Source of the DNA: Streptomyces sp. NBC_00273
GTDB lineage: Bacteria; Actinomycetota; Actinomycetes; Streptomycetales; Streptomycetaceae
Direction of reading: 5' to 3'
Assembly: GCF_036178145.1 (NCBI RefSeq)
Contig: NZ_CP108067.1
Coordinates: 8,819,001 to 8,883,000 of the forward strand
Length of the DNA stretch: 64,000 nt
Shown: positions 10,162-18,189 of the stretch, in pieces
Layout of the letters: each line of letters starts with the position of its first letter
Numbering within the stretch: position 1 is the first letter of the stretch
The notes under the pieces: generated by a model
Seen by the model: only the letters and a program-made list of their open reading frames with translations
Told to the model about the DNA's origin: nothing
Databases searched by the model: none
Translations under genes and position numbers: made by a program

Positions 10162-10461
10162 GTGAACGCCCCGTCAGGATCGCCGTCCGCCGTCAAGGAG
10201 GAGGAGAAGCCGGGATGGGGCCTGCCGTGGACGTTGTTCACGGTGTTGGCCCTCGTGCTCCGCCTGATCGACGTCTGGTCCTGGTGGGCCGTCCTATGGG
10301 CGCCGTTGTTCGTGCTCGCCGTCGGCTCCGTGGCGTACGCATGGCGACTGACGGCCCGCACCCGGTGGCGCATGGGCCCCATGGAGTGGGTGCTCCTGGC
10401 CGTCACCCACCTCAGTCTGGTCGCCGCACTGGCGAGGATCTTCGGTTTCCTGCCCCGGTGA
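10162..10461 (+). CDS. Small membrane protein, hypothetical
   Basis: 99 residues with a short charged N terminus (VKEEEKPGWG) and three hydrophobic segments (about 22-38, 41-60 and 77-95). It starts with GTG after GAGG. No family was recognised. Third-position GC is high, which supports real coding. It reads away from the P450. Confidence 0.6.
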   Translation: MNAPSGSPSAVKEEEKPGWGLPWTLFTVLALVLRLIDVWSWWAVLWAPLFVLAVGSVAYAWRLTARTRWRMGPMEWVLLAVTHLSLVAALARIFGFLPR

Positions 10462-10481
10462 GGTGACGTCGGAGGGGAACT

Positions 10482-10776
10482 TCAGTACCGGTCCAGGCGG
10501 TGCGCGTACGGCATCGGCAACGACGGTGAGCCCCCTCCGGGGAACCAGACCGCACTCGCCCTCGATGCCGTCGGAGACGAAGGCGGTGTCCACCCGCCGC
10601 CCCGGGTACCCCGGGCGCCGGAACTCGGGCAGGCTCTCCACGCCACCGATGCCCGCCGCGGCGACGGCCACCGCACCGAAACGCTGCCGGAAGGACACCG
10701 CCGCCAACCCGGCGACCGGTTCGCCCCCGCCCGCGCTCACCAGCACGCCGCCCGCGCCCGTACCGCCCGTCCCCAC
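10482..10776 (-). pseudogene. Degraded GNAT-type acetyltransferase gene
   Basis: On the minus strand one frame encodes LAAVSFRQRFGAVAVAAAGIGGVESLPEFRRPGYPGRR in pieces typical of the Eis-like GNAT acetyl-CoA core (a beta-strand, then the V.LPEFRRRGY pyrophosphate loop). The continuation expected after that (FPGG...YAHRLDRY) appears in another frame ending at 10482. Neither frame is a full GNAT protein, so this looks like a frameshifted, truncated remnant. It fills most of the gap between the small membrane protein and the HPP gene. Confidence 0.45.
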
Positions 10777-10797
10777 CGGGCCCCGGGAGCGCGGCCG

Positions 10798-11364
10798 CTA
10801 CCACCAGCGGACGGGGTACCGGGCTGCTCCCCGGCGTACGCGGGACGCTGCGAAACCTGCGAGGACGAGGACCACGGTGGCGCCGAGCAACAGGGGGACG
10901 AACCGGGCGGGTGCCGGGGTCTGCAGCACGACGACGACGGCGGTGGCGCAGGCGGGCGAGTGCGGGGTCCGGGCGAGGGTCGTCGCGGCGAACGTCAACC
11001 CCCCGGCCAGCGCCGCACTCCAGGGGTTGCTCTGCGCCAGCGCGAGGACCAGGTACCCGGCTCCGGCACCCAGCAGGTGCGCGACGACGATGCTCCGGGG
11101 CTGGGCCACGGGCAGGGTGGGGGTGCTGTGCAGGACTCCGGCACTGGCGGCGAGGGACGGTATGAGCACCGGTTCGCTGATCACCGCCCCGATGGCCGCG
11201 AGCACGAGCAGGGCGGCGGTCACCGCGCCGACGCCGTGGAGGGCCGCGGCCGCGCCGTGCCAGGCGGAGTTCCGGCGCCCGCCCCGCCCCGGGAGCGGTA
11301 CGTCCTCGCGAGGCGCCCCGGGGCGGGGCGCGCGCAGGTCGGGCAGCACGGAGTCAGCGTTCAC
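10798..11364 (-). CDS. HPP family membrane protein
   Basis: 188 residues with four to five membrane segments. The HPP family signature is visible: STPTLPVAQPRSIVVAHLLG followed by TRTPHSPACATAVVVV. The family is an integral membrane domain sometimes linked to nitrite or anion transport, but the role is not settled. The N terminus is basic and proline-rich. The gene stands alone, with a remnant GNAT downstream. Confidence 0.82.
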   Translation of the reverse strand: MNADSVLPDLRAPRPGAPREDVPLPGRGGRRNSAWHGAAAALHGVGAVTAALLVLAAIGAVISEPVLIPSLAASAGVLHSTPTLPVAQPRSIVVAHLLGAGAGYLVLALAQSNPWSAALAGGLTFAATTLARTPHSPACATAVVVVLQTPAPARFVPLLLGATVVLVLAGFAASRVRRGAARYPVRWW

Positions 11365-11673
11365 GGGGGCGGCTCCTGGAACGGCGGTGCACGGGTCGGC
11401 GGAACGACGGGAGGGGTCGCACCGTCAGCCACCCTGCACAGCTGATCTGTCACCGGCCTACAACGCCCGCGTGCGACGGGCGCCGCGCCACCGGGTACGG
11501 GCCCGATCGGTTCTCCGAGCAGACCCTGCGGGCCGTCCACGCCTTCCCCGCAGTCCCCGCGGTCCGCGTGTCCCCGCACGGAGCCGCCGGGGAGTCGCGC
11601 GGCGTACGGCTGCCGCGTGCCCTTGGATGGGGCCGTACGCGGACGGACCGACCACCAGCTCCCGGAGACCGGT
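11365..11673. other. Intergenic region, no gene seen
   Basis: This 309-base stretch separates the divergent HPP and dihydrofolate-reductase-family genes. It is GC-rich with no frame that has both a start with ribosome site and normal codon use. It probably holds both promoters. Confidence 0.5.
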
Positions 11674-12294
11674 ATGAGGAAGATCAAGGCGCAGCTGTTC
11701 ATCTCGCTCGACGGTGTCGTGGAGGCGCCCGATCAGTGGCACTTCCCCTACTTCAACGAGGAGATGGGGGCCGCCGTCGACGCGACCCTCGGCCAGGCCG
11801 ACACCCTGCTGCTCGGGCGCCGGACCTACGACAGCTTCGCGGGCGCCTGGCCGGACCGGGAAGCGGCCGGCGGGGAGGACGCGCCGTTCGCCAAGGTGCT
11901 CGGTGACGCCCGCAAGATCGTGGTGTCGAACGGTCCGTACGACTTCACCTGGCGGAACTCCGAACCGCTCGTCGGAGACCTTCCCTCCGCGGTTGCCGCA
12001 CTGAAGAACGAGCCGGGTGCGGACACCCCCGTCTGGATCAGCGGCTCGGTCTCCGTCGTACGTCAGCTGCTGGCCGCCGGGCTCCTGGACGAACTGAACC
12101 TCCTGGTGCACCCGATCGCCGTGCGGGGCGGCATGCGCCTGTTCGAGGAGGACGCGCCGTCGATCCCGCTGGAACTGCTGTCCGCCGAGACCTTCCGGAC
12201 CGGCGTGCTGAACCTCTTCTACGCCGTGGCCACCGCACCCGGAGAAGGGACGTACGAGGACGCCAAGACCTACCTGCCCCAGCACCAGGAATGA
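11674..12294 (+). CDS. Dihydrofolate reductase / RibD C-terminal family protein
   Basis: 206 residues. The N terminus RKIKAQLFISLDGVVEAPDQW is the strand and SLDG motif of bacterial DHFR-like/RibD C-terminal domain proteins. DTLLLGRRTYDSFAGAW is the NADPH-site region and DTPVWISGSVSVVRQLL the second nucleotide-binding loop. These proteins reduce pteridine- or riboflavin-precursor-like compounds; the substrate here is unknown. GGAG sits eight bases before the ATG. Confidence 0.9.
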   Translation: MRKIKAQLFISLDGVVEAPDQWHFPYFNEEMGAAVDATLGQADTLLLGRRTYDSFAGAWPDREAAGGEDAPFAKVLGDARKIVVSNGPYDFTWRNSEPLVGDLPSAVAALKNEPGADTPVWISGSVSVVRQLLAAGLLDELNLLVHPIAVRGGMRLFEEDAPSIPLELLSAETFRTGVLNLFYAVATAPGEGTYEDAKTYLPQHQE

Positions 12295-12973
12295 GCGGGA
12301 CCCCGTGCGGCATCCGGTCCGGGCGGCGGGTTCCGGTGGTGCCTGGAACACGCCGACAGGCTGCGCGGTTCGGTCCTCGAGGCGGCCGCCGGGCTGGGGG
12401 CGGCGGGCCGACTGGTCCCGGTCCTTCGCCGAGACCCTGACCGCGGACCGGCTGGGGAGCGAACCCATCTACGACACCCTGCGCCGCCGGATGCTGGAAC
12501 GTGCCGGACGCGAAGGCGTGCCGTGAGGACGTACGGCGGTGTACCCCGGCGGGTCGGCGGCGACCGCAAGGTGGCCGAACCCGCCCCAGGAGGACCGCCG
12601 TGGCGAGCACCGTGATCGCGCAGACGCTGGCGTGGGTGGTGAAGGAAACCCCGGCTCCGGTTCGGGCTCCGGGTCGAGCGTCGCGTCGGCGACGCCCCCA
12701 CCCCGGCGACGTCCCACCCCTGCTGCCAGCGCGAAATACCCGAGCACCGGCGGCAGGCTCGCACTATGGTTGGCCCCATGAACGTCACCGGCCCCAGCAC
12801 CACCGCGACCGCGCGAGCGACCAGCTCGCCGGTTGCCGCCGCCTGACCTTCCCCCTCTCCCCGGCGACCGGACAACGGTCCGTCGGCTGTGCCGTGGCGC
12901 GATTGCCCCCGGTCGGAGACTGAACGGTTCCGTTCTCCGGTGCCCCTTGCGCTCGATGCGAAGGAGTCACCCC
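12295..12973. other. Long gap before the AlaRS-like gene: possible small ORFs only
   Basis: A GTG-started frame at 12305-12526 (73 residues) ends in a coding-like stretch (LGSEPIYDTLRRRMLERAGRE) but its first half looks random, so it may be the tail of a lost gene. A 22-codon ATG frame at 12778-12846, with TATGGT at 12766-12771 just before it, ends in three alanine codons and is described under findings. Nothing else is supported. Confidence 0.4.
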
Positions 12974-14140
12974 GTGAATACCGAGCAGCTGACCAGAACG
13001 TTCGTCGAGTACTTCGAAGAGCGCGAGCACCGCCGCATCGTCGGCTCGACGCTGCTGCCACCGCCCGGCGACCCCGTCCTCTTCACCACCTCCGGCATGC
13101 ACCCCCTCACTCCGTACCTGGAGGGCCGCCCCCACCCGCTGGGCAGGCGGCTGGTCAACGTCCAGCGCTGTCTGCGCACCACGGACCTGGAGGAGGTCGG
13201 CGACGCCACCCACCTGACGGTCTTCGAGATGCTCGGCACCTGGTCGCTGGGCGACTACGACGGCCCGCTCAGTCTCGACTGGGGGTACGGGCTCCTCACC
13301 GAGGGGCTGGGCGTGGACCGCGACCGGCTGTACGCCACCGTCCACGCCGGCGACGACCGGACCGGGCAGGACACCGCTTCCCTGGAGCTGTGGCAGGGGC
13401 TCGGAGTCCCCGTCGAACCCACCGTGGAGGACAACTGGTGGTCCAACGGGCCCGTCGGACCGTGCGGTCCCGACTCGGAGATCTTCCTGTGGAGCGGCGA
13501 CGGCCCGCCCGAGTCGACGCCCACCCGCGACGGCCGTTGGGTGGAGGTGTGGAACCACGTGACGATGACCCACCGCCGACTCGACGACGGTTCCCTGGTG
13601 CCCCTTCCCCAGCGCAACGTGGACACCGGCCTCGGCCTGGAACGGCTCGCCTCCCTGCTCCAGGGCAGGTCGTCCGTGTTCGAGTGCGACGTCTTCGACC
13701 CCTGGCGCAGCCTCGTACCGGCCCTGTGGCCCCTGGACGAACGGTCGCTGCGCGTGGTCTGCGACCACCTGCGCTCGGCCATCGTGGTGCTCGGCGACGG
13801 CGTGCGCCCGGCCAACACGGGGCGGGGCTACGTGCTGCGGCGCCTGGTGCGCCGGATGCTCACCCTGCTGTGGCGGGAGGACGCCTCGCGGAGCATCGAG
13901 GACCTGCCGGACGAACTGGTCCGGCACACCCTGGACCACTTCCGGCAGGACATGGGCCCGGGCGACGTACGCCGGATCCTGAGCGACGAGGAGCGGCGCT
14001 TTCGCCGGCTCCTGGAACGCGGGCGGCAGGTGCTCGCCCGCCCCCGGTTCCGGGGTCCGCTGACCCAGGAGGACTTCCACTACCTCCACGACACCCATGG
14101 GCTGCCGCGCGAGCTGGTGACGAGTCTGCTGAACGAGTGA
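12974..14140 (+). CDS. Stand-alone alanyl-tRNA synthetase catalytic core paralog
   Basis: 388 residues against ~890 for housekeeping AlaRS. The class II core is present: FTTSGMHPLTPYLEG, VNVQRCLRTTDLEEVGD (motif 2 region), TVFEMLGTWSLGDY, NWWSNGPVGPCGPDSEIF, WVEVWNHVTM and VDTGLGLERLASLLQ (motif 3), followed by the helical tRNA-recognition domain (GYVLRRLVRRML). The editing domain and C-Ala domain are absent. It may aminoacylate a carrier or another tRNA-like substrate, or serve as a back-up enzyme. GTG at 12974 is preceded by AAGGAG. It faces the SDR gene across a 32-bp palindrome. Confidence 0.88.
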   Translation: MNTEQLTRTFVEYFEEREHRRIVGSTLLPPPGDPVLFTTSGMHPLTPYLEGRPHPLGRRLVNVQRCLRTTDLEEVGDATHLTVFEMLGTWSLGDYDGPLSLDWGYGLLTEGLGVDRDRLYATVHAGDDRTGQDTASLELWQGLGVPVEPTVEDNWWSNGPVGPCGPDSEIFLWSGDGPPESTPTRDGRWVEVWNHVTMTHRRLDDGSLVPLPQRNVDTGLGLERLASLLQGRSSVFECDVFDPWRSLVPALWPLDERSLRVVCDHLRSAIVVLGDGVRPANTGRGYVLRRLVRRMLTLLWREDASRSIEDLPDELVRHTLDHFRQDMGPGDVRRILSDEERRFRRLLERGRQVLARPRFRGPLTQEDFHYLHDTHGLPRELVTSLLNE

Positions 14141-14186
14141 CGATACGTCAGTTCCGTTGCGGGAGCGCGTGTTCGCCGCCCCCCCG

Positions 14187-14218
14187 GCGGCGTGCTGGTG
14201 GGCCCACCAGCACGCCGC
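14187..14218. terminator. 32-bp perfect palindrome, bidirectional terminator
   Basis: The left half is GCGGCGTGCTGGTGGG and the right half its exact complement, without a spacer. It lies between two genes that end towards each other (AlaRS-like at 14140 and SDR at 14345), the normal place for a shared terminator. Confidence 0.75.
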
Positions 14219-14344
14219 TGACCACGCTGCGGGTCGCCCCTGTCCCGGTGATCGCCAGGCAGGGAAGGCGTGCGTGCTGGCGCGAGGGTGCGAGGCCGCG
14301 AGGGGTACGAGGGTGCGGGCGGGCGTCGGAACGGCCGCGCCCGG

Positions 14345-15136
14345 CTAACGGCGCGAGCGCTGGGCCTCGACGATCTGTCGTACGGACCCGTCGAGGTCCA
14401 TGCGGCCCTGGATGCGCTCGGCGAACCCGGGGAACTGCCCGGCGACGGCGCTCAGCAGCCGCAGTTCCAGCGGCGCGACGTTGACCTCGCAGCGGTCGCG
14501 GCGGACGGCTCGTACGACGCCGTCGGCGACCTGGCCGGGTGTGACGGTCCTGATGCCGTTCGGCGTCGTGGCACCGGTGGCCGCGAACATTCCGGCGTCG
14601 CGGACGAAGCCGGGCTGGACCAGGGACACCCCCACCCCCGTGCCCCTGAGCTCCTGGCGCAGGGCGAGCGCGAATCCGCGCAGCCCGAACTTCGTCGCGT
14701 TGTACAGGGAGGTCGACTTGGTGGCCGCCTTGCCGGAAATGGAGCCGACCAGCACGATGTGGCCGCGGCCGCGGCCCACCATGTGCTCCGCGAGCAACCG
14801 GGAGAGGACGACGGGCGCGCGGAGGTTGACGTCGAGGGCGCGGTCGAGCTGGTCCTCGGCGTAGTCCAGGAGGTCGCCGCTGGCGGGCAGCGCGGCGTTC
14901 GCGACGAGGATGTCCGTCTCCGCGCAGCTCTCGGCGAGGTGTACGACATCGGCCCGTACGGCCAGATCGGCGACCACGGTACGGGCGCCGCAGGCGTCGG
15001 CGGTGGTCTTGAGGGCATCTTCCCGCCGCCCGGTGACCGTGAGGCGGGCCCCCTGCGCGGTCAGGCGCGCGGCCAGGGCAGAGCCGATGCCCCCGGTGGC
15101 GCCCGTGAGGAGAACGTTCGATCCGGATATGTCCAC
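14345..15136 (-). CDS. Short-chain dehydrogenase/reductase (SDR)
   Basis: 263 residues, classical SDR size. The NAD(P)-binding loop is LLTGATGGIGSALA, the NxxA motif is VANAALPASG, and the catalytic Ser-Tyr-Lys are in VGSISGKAATKSTSLYNATK. The start is GTG at 15136, with GGGAG five bases upstream; upstream ATGs lie beyond the operator. It is transcribed away from a TetR gene with a perfect 22-bp palindrome between them, so it is the probable repressor target. Substrate unknown. Confidence 0.9.
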   Translation of the reverse strand: MDISGSNVLLTGATGGIGSALAARLTAQGARLTVTGRREDALKTTADACGARTVVADLAVRADVVHLAESCAETDILVANAALPASGDLLDYAEDQLDRALDVNLRAPVVLSRLLAEHMVGRGRGHIVLVGSISGKAATKSTSLYNATKFGLRGFALALRQELRGTGVGVSLVQPGFVRDAGMFAATGATTPNGIRTVTPGQVADGVVRAVRRDRCEVNVAPLELRLLSAVAGQFPGFAERIQGRMDLDGSVRQIVEAQRSRR

Positions 15137-15168
15137 GACCACTCCCGTGCGGCTGGCGAAGTCCTTCA

Positions 15169-15190
15169 ACTGTTCGTTCGAACGAACAGT
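15169..15190. promoter_or_regulatory. 22-bp perfect palindromic TetR operator
   Basis: The half-site ACTGTTCGTTC is followed directly by its exact complement. It lies between the divergent SDR and TetR genes, 33 bases from the SDR start, and is the expected binding site of the TetR protein for repressing the SDR gene and itself. Confidence 0.8.
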
Positions 15191-15283
15191 ATGGACGGGC
15201 CCGCTCCCTGTCCACACCTCGTCGTCGCCAACTCCCCTGTCCCGCCCGGGCGGTCGAGCCGGCCGATGGGGCAGAATTACGCC

Positions 15284-15856
15284 ATGCCCCATGCTTCCGA
15301 CACCCGCCAGCGCATCATCGACGCCGTACTGCGGATCATCGGGCAGGACGGCATCGCCGCCGTCACCAACCGGCGGATCGCGAAGGAGGCCGGAGTCTCC
15401 CTCGGCTCCGTCACCTACCACTTCGCCACGCAGCACGAGTTGCTGCGCGAGAGCCTGCTGCACTTCGTGGCCGAGGAGACCCGGCACTTCACGGCGCTCG
15501 CCGACGACTGCTCCGACGAGCAGTTCGACATCGGGCAGGCGGCCGAGGTGGTGGCGCAGGTGGCGGGCGGCAACGCCTTCGACAGCCGCCACATCGCGCC
15601 GTTCGAGCTGTACGTCCAGGCCGGCCGGGACGAACGGCTGCGCGCCGCCGCGGCCGAGTGCTTCGCCGCCTACGACCTGTTGGCCACCCGGATCCTGACC
15701 CACCTCGGTGTCCCGGACCCCGAACGCCTGGCCGGCGTGGCCGTGGCCCTGGTCTTCGGCCAGCAGCTGCGCCGCCTGGCGACCGGCGCCCCCGCCGAGG
15801 ACCTCGTCGACACCCTGCTGGTCCTCACGCAGTTCACCCCGGCGCAGAGCCCGTAG
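15284..15856 (+). CDS. TetR family transcriptional repressor
   Basis: 190 residues. The N-terminal HTH reads TRQRIIDAVLRIIGQDGIAA, then RRIAKEAGVSLGSVTYHF, the standard TetR recognition helix region. The C-terminal half (residues ~60-190) is the all-helical ligand-binding and dimer domain, in the TetR_C_6-like style. It is divergent from an SDR gene with a perfect palindrome between, so it probably represses that gene and itself and releases DNA on binding a small molecule. Confidence 0.92.
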   Translation: MPHASDTRQRIIDAVLRIIGQDGIAAVTNRRIAKEAGVSLGSVTYHFATQHELLRESLLHFVAEETRHFTALADDCSDEQFDIGQAAEVVAQVAGGNAFDSRHIAPFELYVQAGRDERLRAAAAECFAAYDLLATRILTHLGVPDPERLAGVAVALVFGQQLRRLATGAPAEDLVDTLLVLTQFTPAQSP

Positions 15857-15997
15857 CCGGGGGAGGCCCGCCGGGACCGGGGGAGTGCGGGTCGGGGACC
15901 GCCCGTCTCGCCGAGTCCGGTCCGGTCGCTGCCGCTACCGATGTTGACAGCGACCGGAGTCGGGCGTGGAACGTCGCGCGGGGTGCGCGCGGCGACT

Positions 15998-16534
15998 TCA
16001 GTACGTGTACCCCACATGCGCGAGCGCCTGCTTCAGCAGCGCCGCGTGGCCGCCCGGCATCTCGCCCTGGACGGCTGCCGAGAGTGCTTCCTGCGGGCTG
16101 AACCAGACCAGGTCCAGGGCGTCTTGACGGGGGCGGCAATCACCCGTGACCGGCACGACGTAGGCGAGCGACACCGCGTGTTGGCGGGGGTCGTGGTAGG
16201 GGGTGACGCCCGCCGTGGGGAAGTACTCGGCGACGGTGAAGGGCTGGAGGGAAGCGGGGATGCGGGGCAGGGCCACGGGGCCCAGGTCCTTCTCCAGGTG
16301 GCGGAGCAGCGCGTCACGGATCCGCTCGTGGTGCATGACACGGCCGGACACCAGGGCCCGACTGATCGCCCCGTCCGTGCCGATCCGCAGGAGCAGTCCG
16401 ATGGTGGTGACTTCGCCGGTGTCGTCCACGCGGACGGGGACGGCCTCGACGTAGAGGATCGGCATCTGGGCCCGGGCCATTTCCAGCTCGTCGTTGCTCA
16501 GCCAGCCGGGCGTAGTTTCGGTCGTGTCAGACAT
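15998..16534 (-). CDS. Nudix-related DUF4916 family protein
   Basis: 178 residues. WLSNDELEMARAQMPILYVEAVPVRVDDTGEV at the start and HHERIRDALLRHLEKDLGPVALP are characteristic of the actinobacterial DUF4916 branch of Nudix hydrolases. The Nudix box is degenerate: the REUxEExG glutamates are largely replaced (RDALLRHLEKDLG), so hydrolase activity is uncertain. The ATG at 16534 is the clear start. The neighbours suggest no pathway. Confidence 0.8.
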   Translation of the reverse strand: MSDTTETTPGWLSNDELEMARAQMPILYVEAVPVRVDDTGEVTTIGLLLRIGTDGAISRALVSGRVMHHERIRDALLRHLEKDLGPVALPRIPASLQPFTVAEYFPTAGVTPYHDPRQHAVSLAYVVPVTGDCRPRQDALDLVWFSPQEALSAAVQGEMPGGHAALLKQALAHVGYTY

Positions 16535-16674
16535 TCCTTGATCCTACTTTCCAGGGCGGGTTCCGGCCCAGATCACGCGTCCGCCCGGCCCGGAGAGAAT
16601 GGACCCCGGGGGCGGCCGCGCGACCACGGACGGCCGGAACTCTACGGTGCGCGGGGCTGACGTAACGTTTGAGC

Positions 16675-17520
16675 ATGAGCACGCCGCCCCAGCAATCCCC
16701 CGGCCCGTACGGGCCCCCGCAGCCCCCGAATCCCTACGGTGGACAGCCGTACGCCGCACAACCCCCCGCGCACCACCAGCCGTACCCGGGGCAGGCGCAT
16801 CCGGGGCAGCCGTACCCGGGGCAGCCCGGTCCGCCGCATGCGTACCCCGGTCAGGGGGCGTGGGGGCACCACCCGATGGGCACGCCGCCGCGCAAGAACC
16901 GGATCGGCATGGTGATCGGGATCATCGCGGGAGCAGTGCTGTTGCTCAGCGCCATCGGCGCGATCGGAATCAGGTTGAGCGGATCCGGCTTCCCCGAGGC
17001 CCGCTACCGGCTCACCGTCCCCAAGACCCTCGTGGACGGCAAGTACGAGCTGGTCCAGGACCATTCGGCCACCGCGGGCAAGGAAGCCCTGGAGGGCGCC
17101 TACGACTCGAAGGTCCGCGATCCGAAGCCGGCTGCGGGTCAGTACGCCACCGAGTCCCCCAAGGAGACGGGCGCCCTGGTCGTCTCGGGGATGTACGGGC
17201 AGTTCAAGGACACTGCGGGAGCCCGCAAGAAGATGCTGCGCGGCGCCGCGGGCGCCGAAAGCGCGTCCCTGGCGGTCCCCGCGCGGGACATCACGCCCGC
17301 CGGCTCCGACATCACCCTGTCCTGCCAGGTGTTGACGGTGCGGCAGAACGGGGTCGAGAGCACCCTGCCGATGTGCGCCTGGGTCGACGAGAACACCGGC
17401 GCCACGGTCGGCATCCTCAGCGAGGAGACCGCGCAGCAGAAGCCCGGGTCCGTCGACCTCGCCAAGACCGCCGAGACGACCCTCAAGGTGCGTTCCGAGA
17501 TGCGCCAACCGATCGGCTGA
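16675..17520 (+). CDS. Proline-rich membrane-anchored protein
   Basis: 281 residues. Residues ~1-75 are a Pro/Gly/Gln/Tyr-rich tail with repeats of PYPGQ and HPGQP. One membrane segment follows (IGMVIGIIAGAVLLLSAIGAIGI, about residues 80-100, given here in part), then a ~180-residue extracellular domain. This architecture is common in Streptomyces surface proteins of unknown function. The ATG at 16675 is preferred over TTG at 16669. Confidence 0.8.
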   Translation: MSTPPQQSPGPYGPPQPPNPYGGQPYAAQPPAHHQPYPGQAHPGQPYPGQPGPPHAYPGQGAWGHHPMGTPPRKNRIGMVIGIIAGAVLLLSAIGAIGIRLSGSGFPEARYRLTVPKTLVDGKYELVQDHSATAGKEALEGAYDSKVRDPKPAAGQYATESPKETGALVVSGMYGQFKDTAGARKKMLRGAAGAESASLAVPARDITPAGSDITLSCQVLTVRQNGVESTLPMCAWVDENTGATVGILSEETAQQKPGSVDLAKTAETTLKVRSEMRQPIG

Positions 17521-17547
17521 CCGCGGCTTGGGCACCGGCTGCCGCGG
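17521..17547 (+). terminator. Hairpin after the proline-rich membrane protein
   Basis: CCGCGGC and GCCGCGG form a 7-bp stem with a 13-base loop beginning right after the stop codon. Confidence 0.4.
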
Positions 17548-17684
17548 CGGCTCTAAACCGTCGCTGAGGTATGCCCAAAAGGTGACTTTCTGGAGTCTGA
17601 ACCGGTCGGATAGCAATGACCCGGTGCCCGGTACGCCTGCCGATGGTCGGCAGCGATTCCAGGGCGCCCAGGAAGGAACGTCCC

Positions 17685-18050
17685 GTGATCCGCATCCGTC
17701 ACGCCGCCGCTCTGGCCACCATGGCCGTCACCGCCCTCGCCATCGCCGTGAGCCCCGCCTCGGCGGCACCCGGCGACACGCTCACCATGTGCTCCAGCAC
17801 GCTCACCCCGGACGGCTGGGTGGACGCCCAGTGGTGGAACAGCGGCGGGTGCGGCTCCGGCTTCACGCCCAACACCAAGCAGATCAAGGACCTCAGAGGC
17901 TACCCGGTCGGCACCGAGGTCGCCGCCTGTGCGTCCACGTGGCCGCCCGCCGGCTGGACCATCACCAACACCTACTACTCGAGCGGCTGTCGCTACTCCG
18001 CCGTTCCCAGCTTCAACCCCAACACCTGGACCCTGAAGCGCACCTCCTGA
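17685..18050 (+). CDS. Small secreted protein with repeated Cys/Trp motif
   Basis: 121 residues starting at GTG, with GGAAGGA upstream. A signal peptide (IRIRHAAALATMAVTALAIA...SPASA) leaves ~95 residues. The mature part holds two similar units: CSSTLTPDGWVDAQWWNSGGCGSG and later CASTWPPAGWTITNTYYSSGC, each with a Cys, a P-x-GW core and a second Cys about 20 residues on. This suggests internal duplication and two disulfides. Function unknown. Confidence 0.78.
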   Translation: MIRIRHAAALATMAVTALAIAVSPASAAPGDTLTMCSSTLTPDGWVDAQWWNSGGCGSGFTPNTKQIKDLRGYPVGTEVAACASTWPPAGWTITNTYYSSGCRYSAVPSFNPNTWTLKRTS

Positions 18051-18085
18051 CCTCGGGGCGCGGGCGCCGTGGTCGGCCGATGGCA

Positions 18086-18121
18086 CCGGTCGGGTCGGGC
18101 GGCGCCGGTCGGGTCGGGCGG
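18086..18121. repeat. Two tandem copies of a 19-bp unit
   Basis: CCGGTCGGGTCGGGCGG occurs at 18086 and again at 18105, a period of 19 bases, between the small secreted protein gene and the GNAT gene, upstream of the latter. Confidence 0.5.
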
Positions 18122-18189
18122 GTGGTCCCTACGGCGTGTCCCTCGCCGTAGGGCCGGTCCGGCCCGCCCCGGCTGCCTACCGTGGTCCC

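Noticed and set aside
7953..10466. 837-codon plus-strand frame opposite the P450 and SnoaL-like genes
   Set aside because: Shadow frame; P450 motifs are on the minus strand.
12305..12526. 73-residue GTG frame before the AlaRS-like gene
   Set aside because: Only its last third looks coding and no ribosome site is visible; kept as a note in the gap entry.
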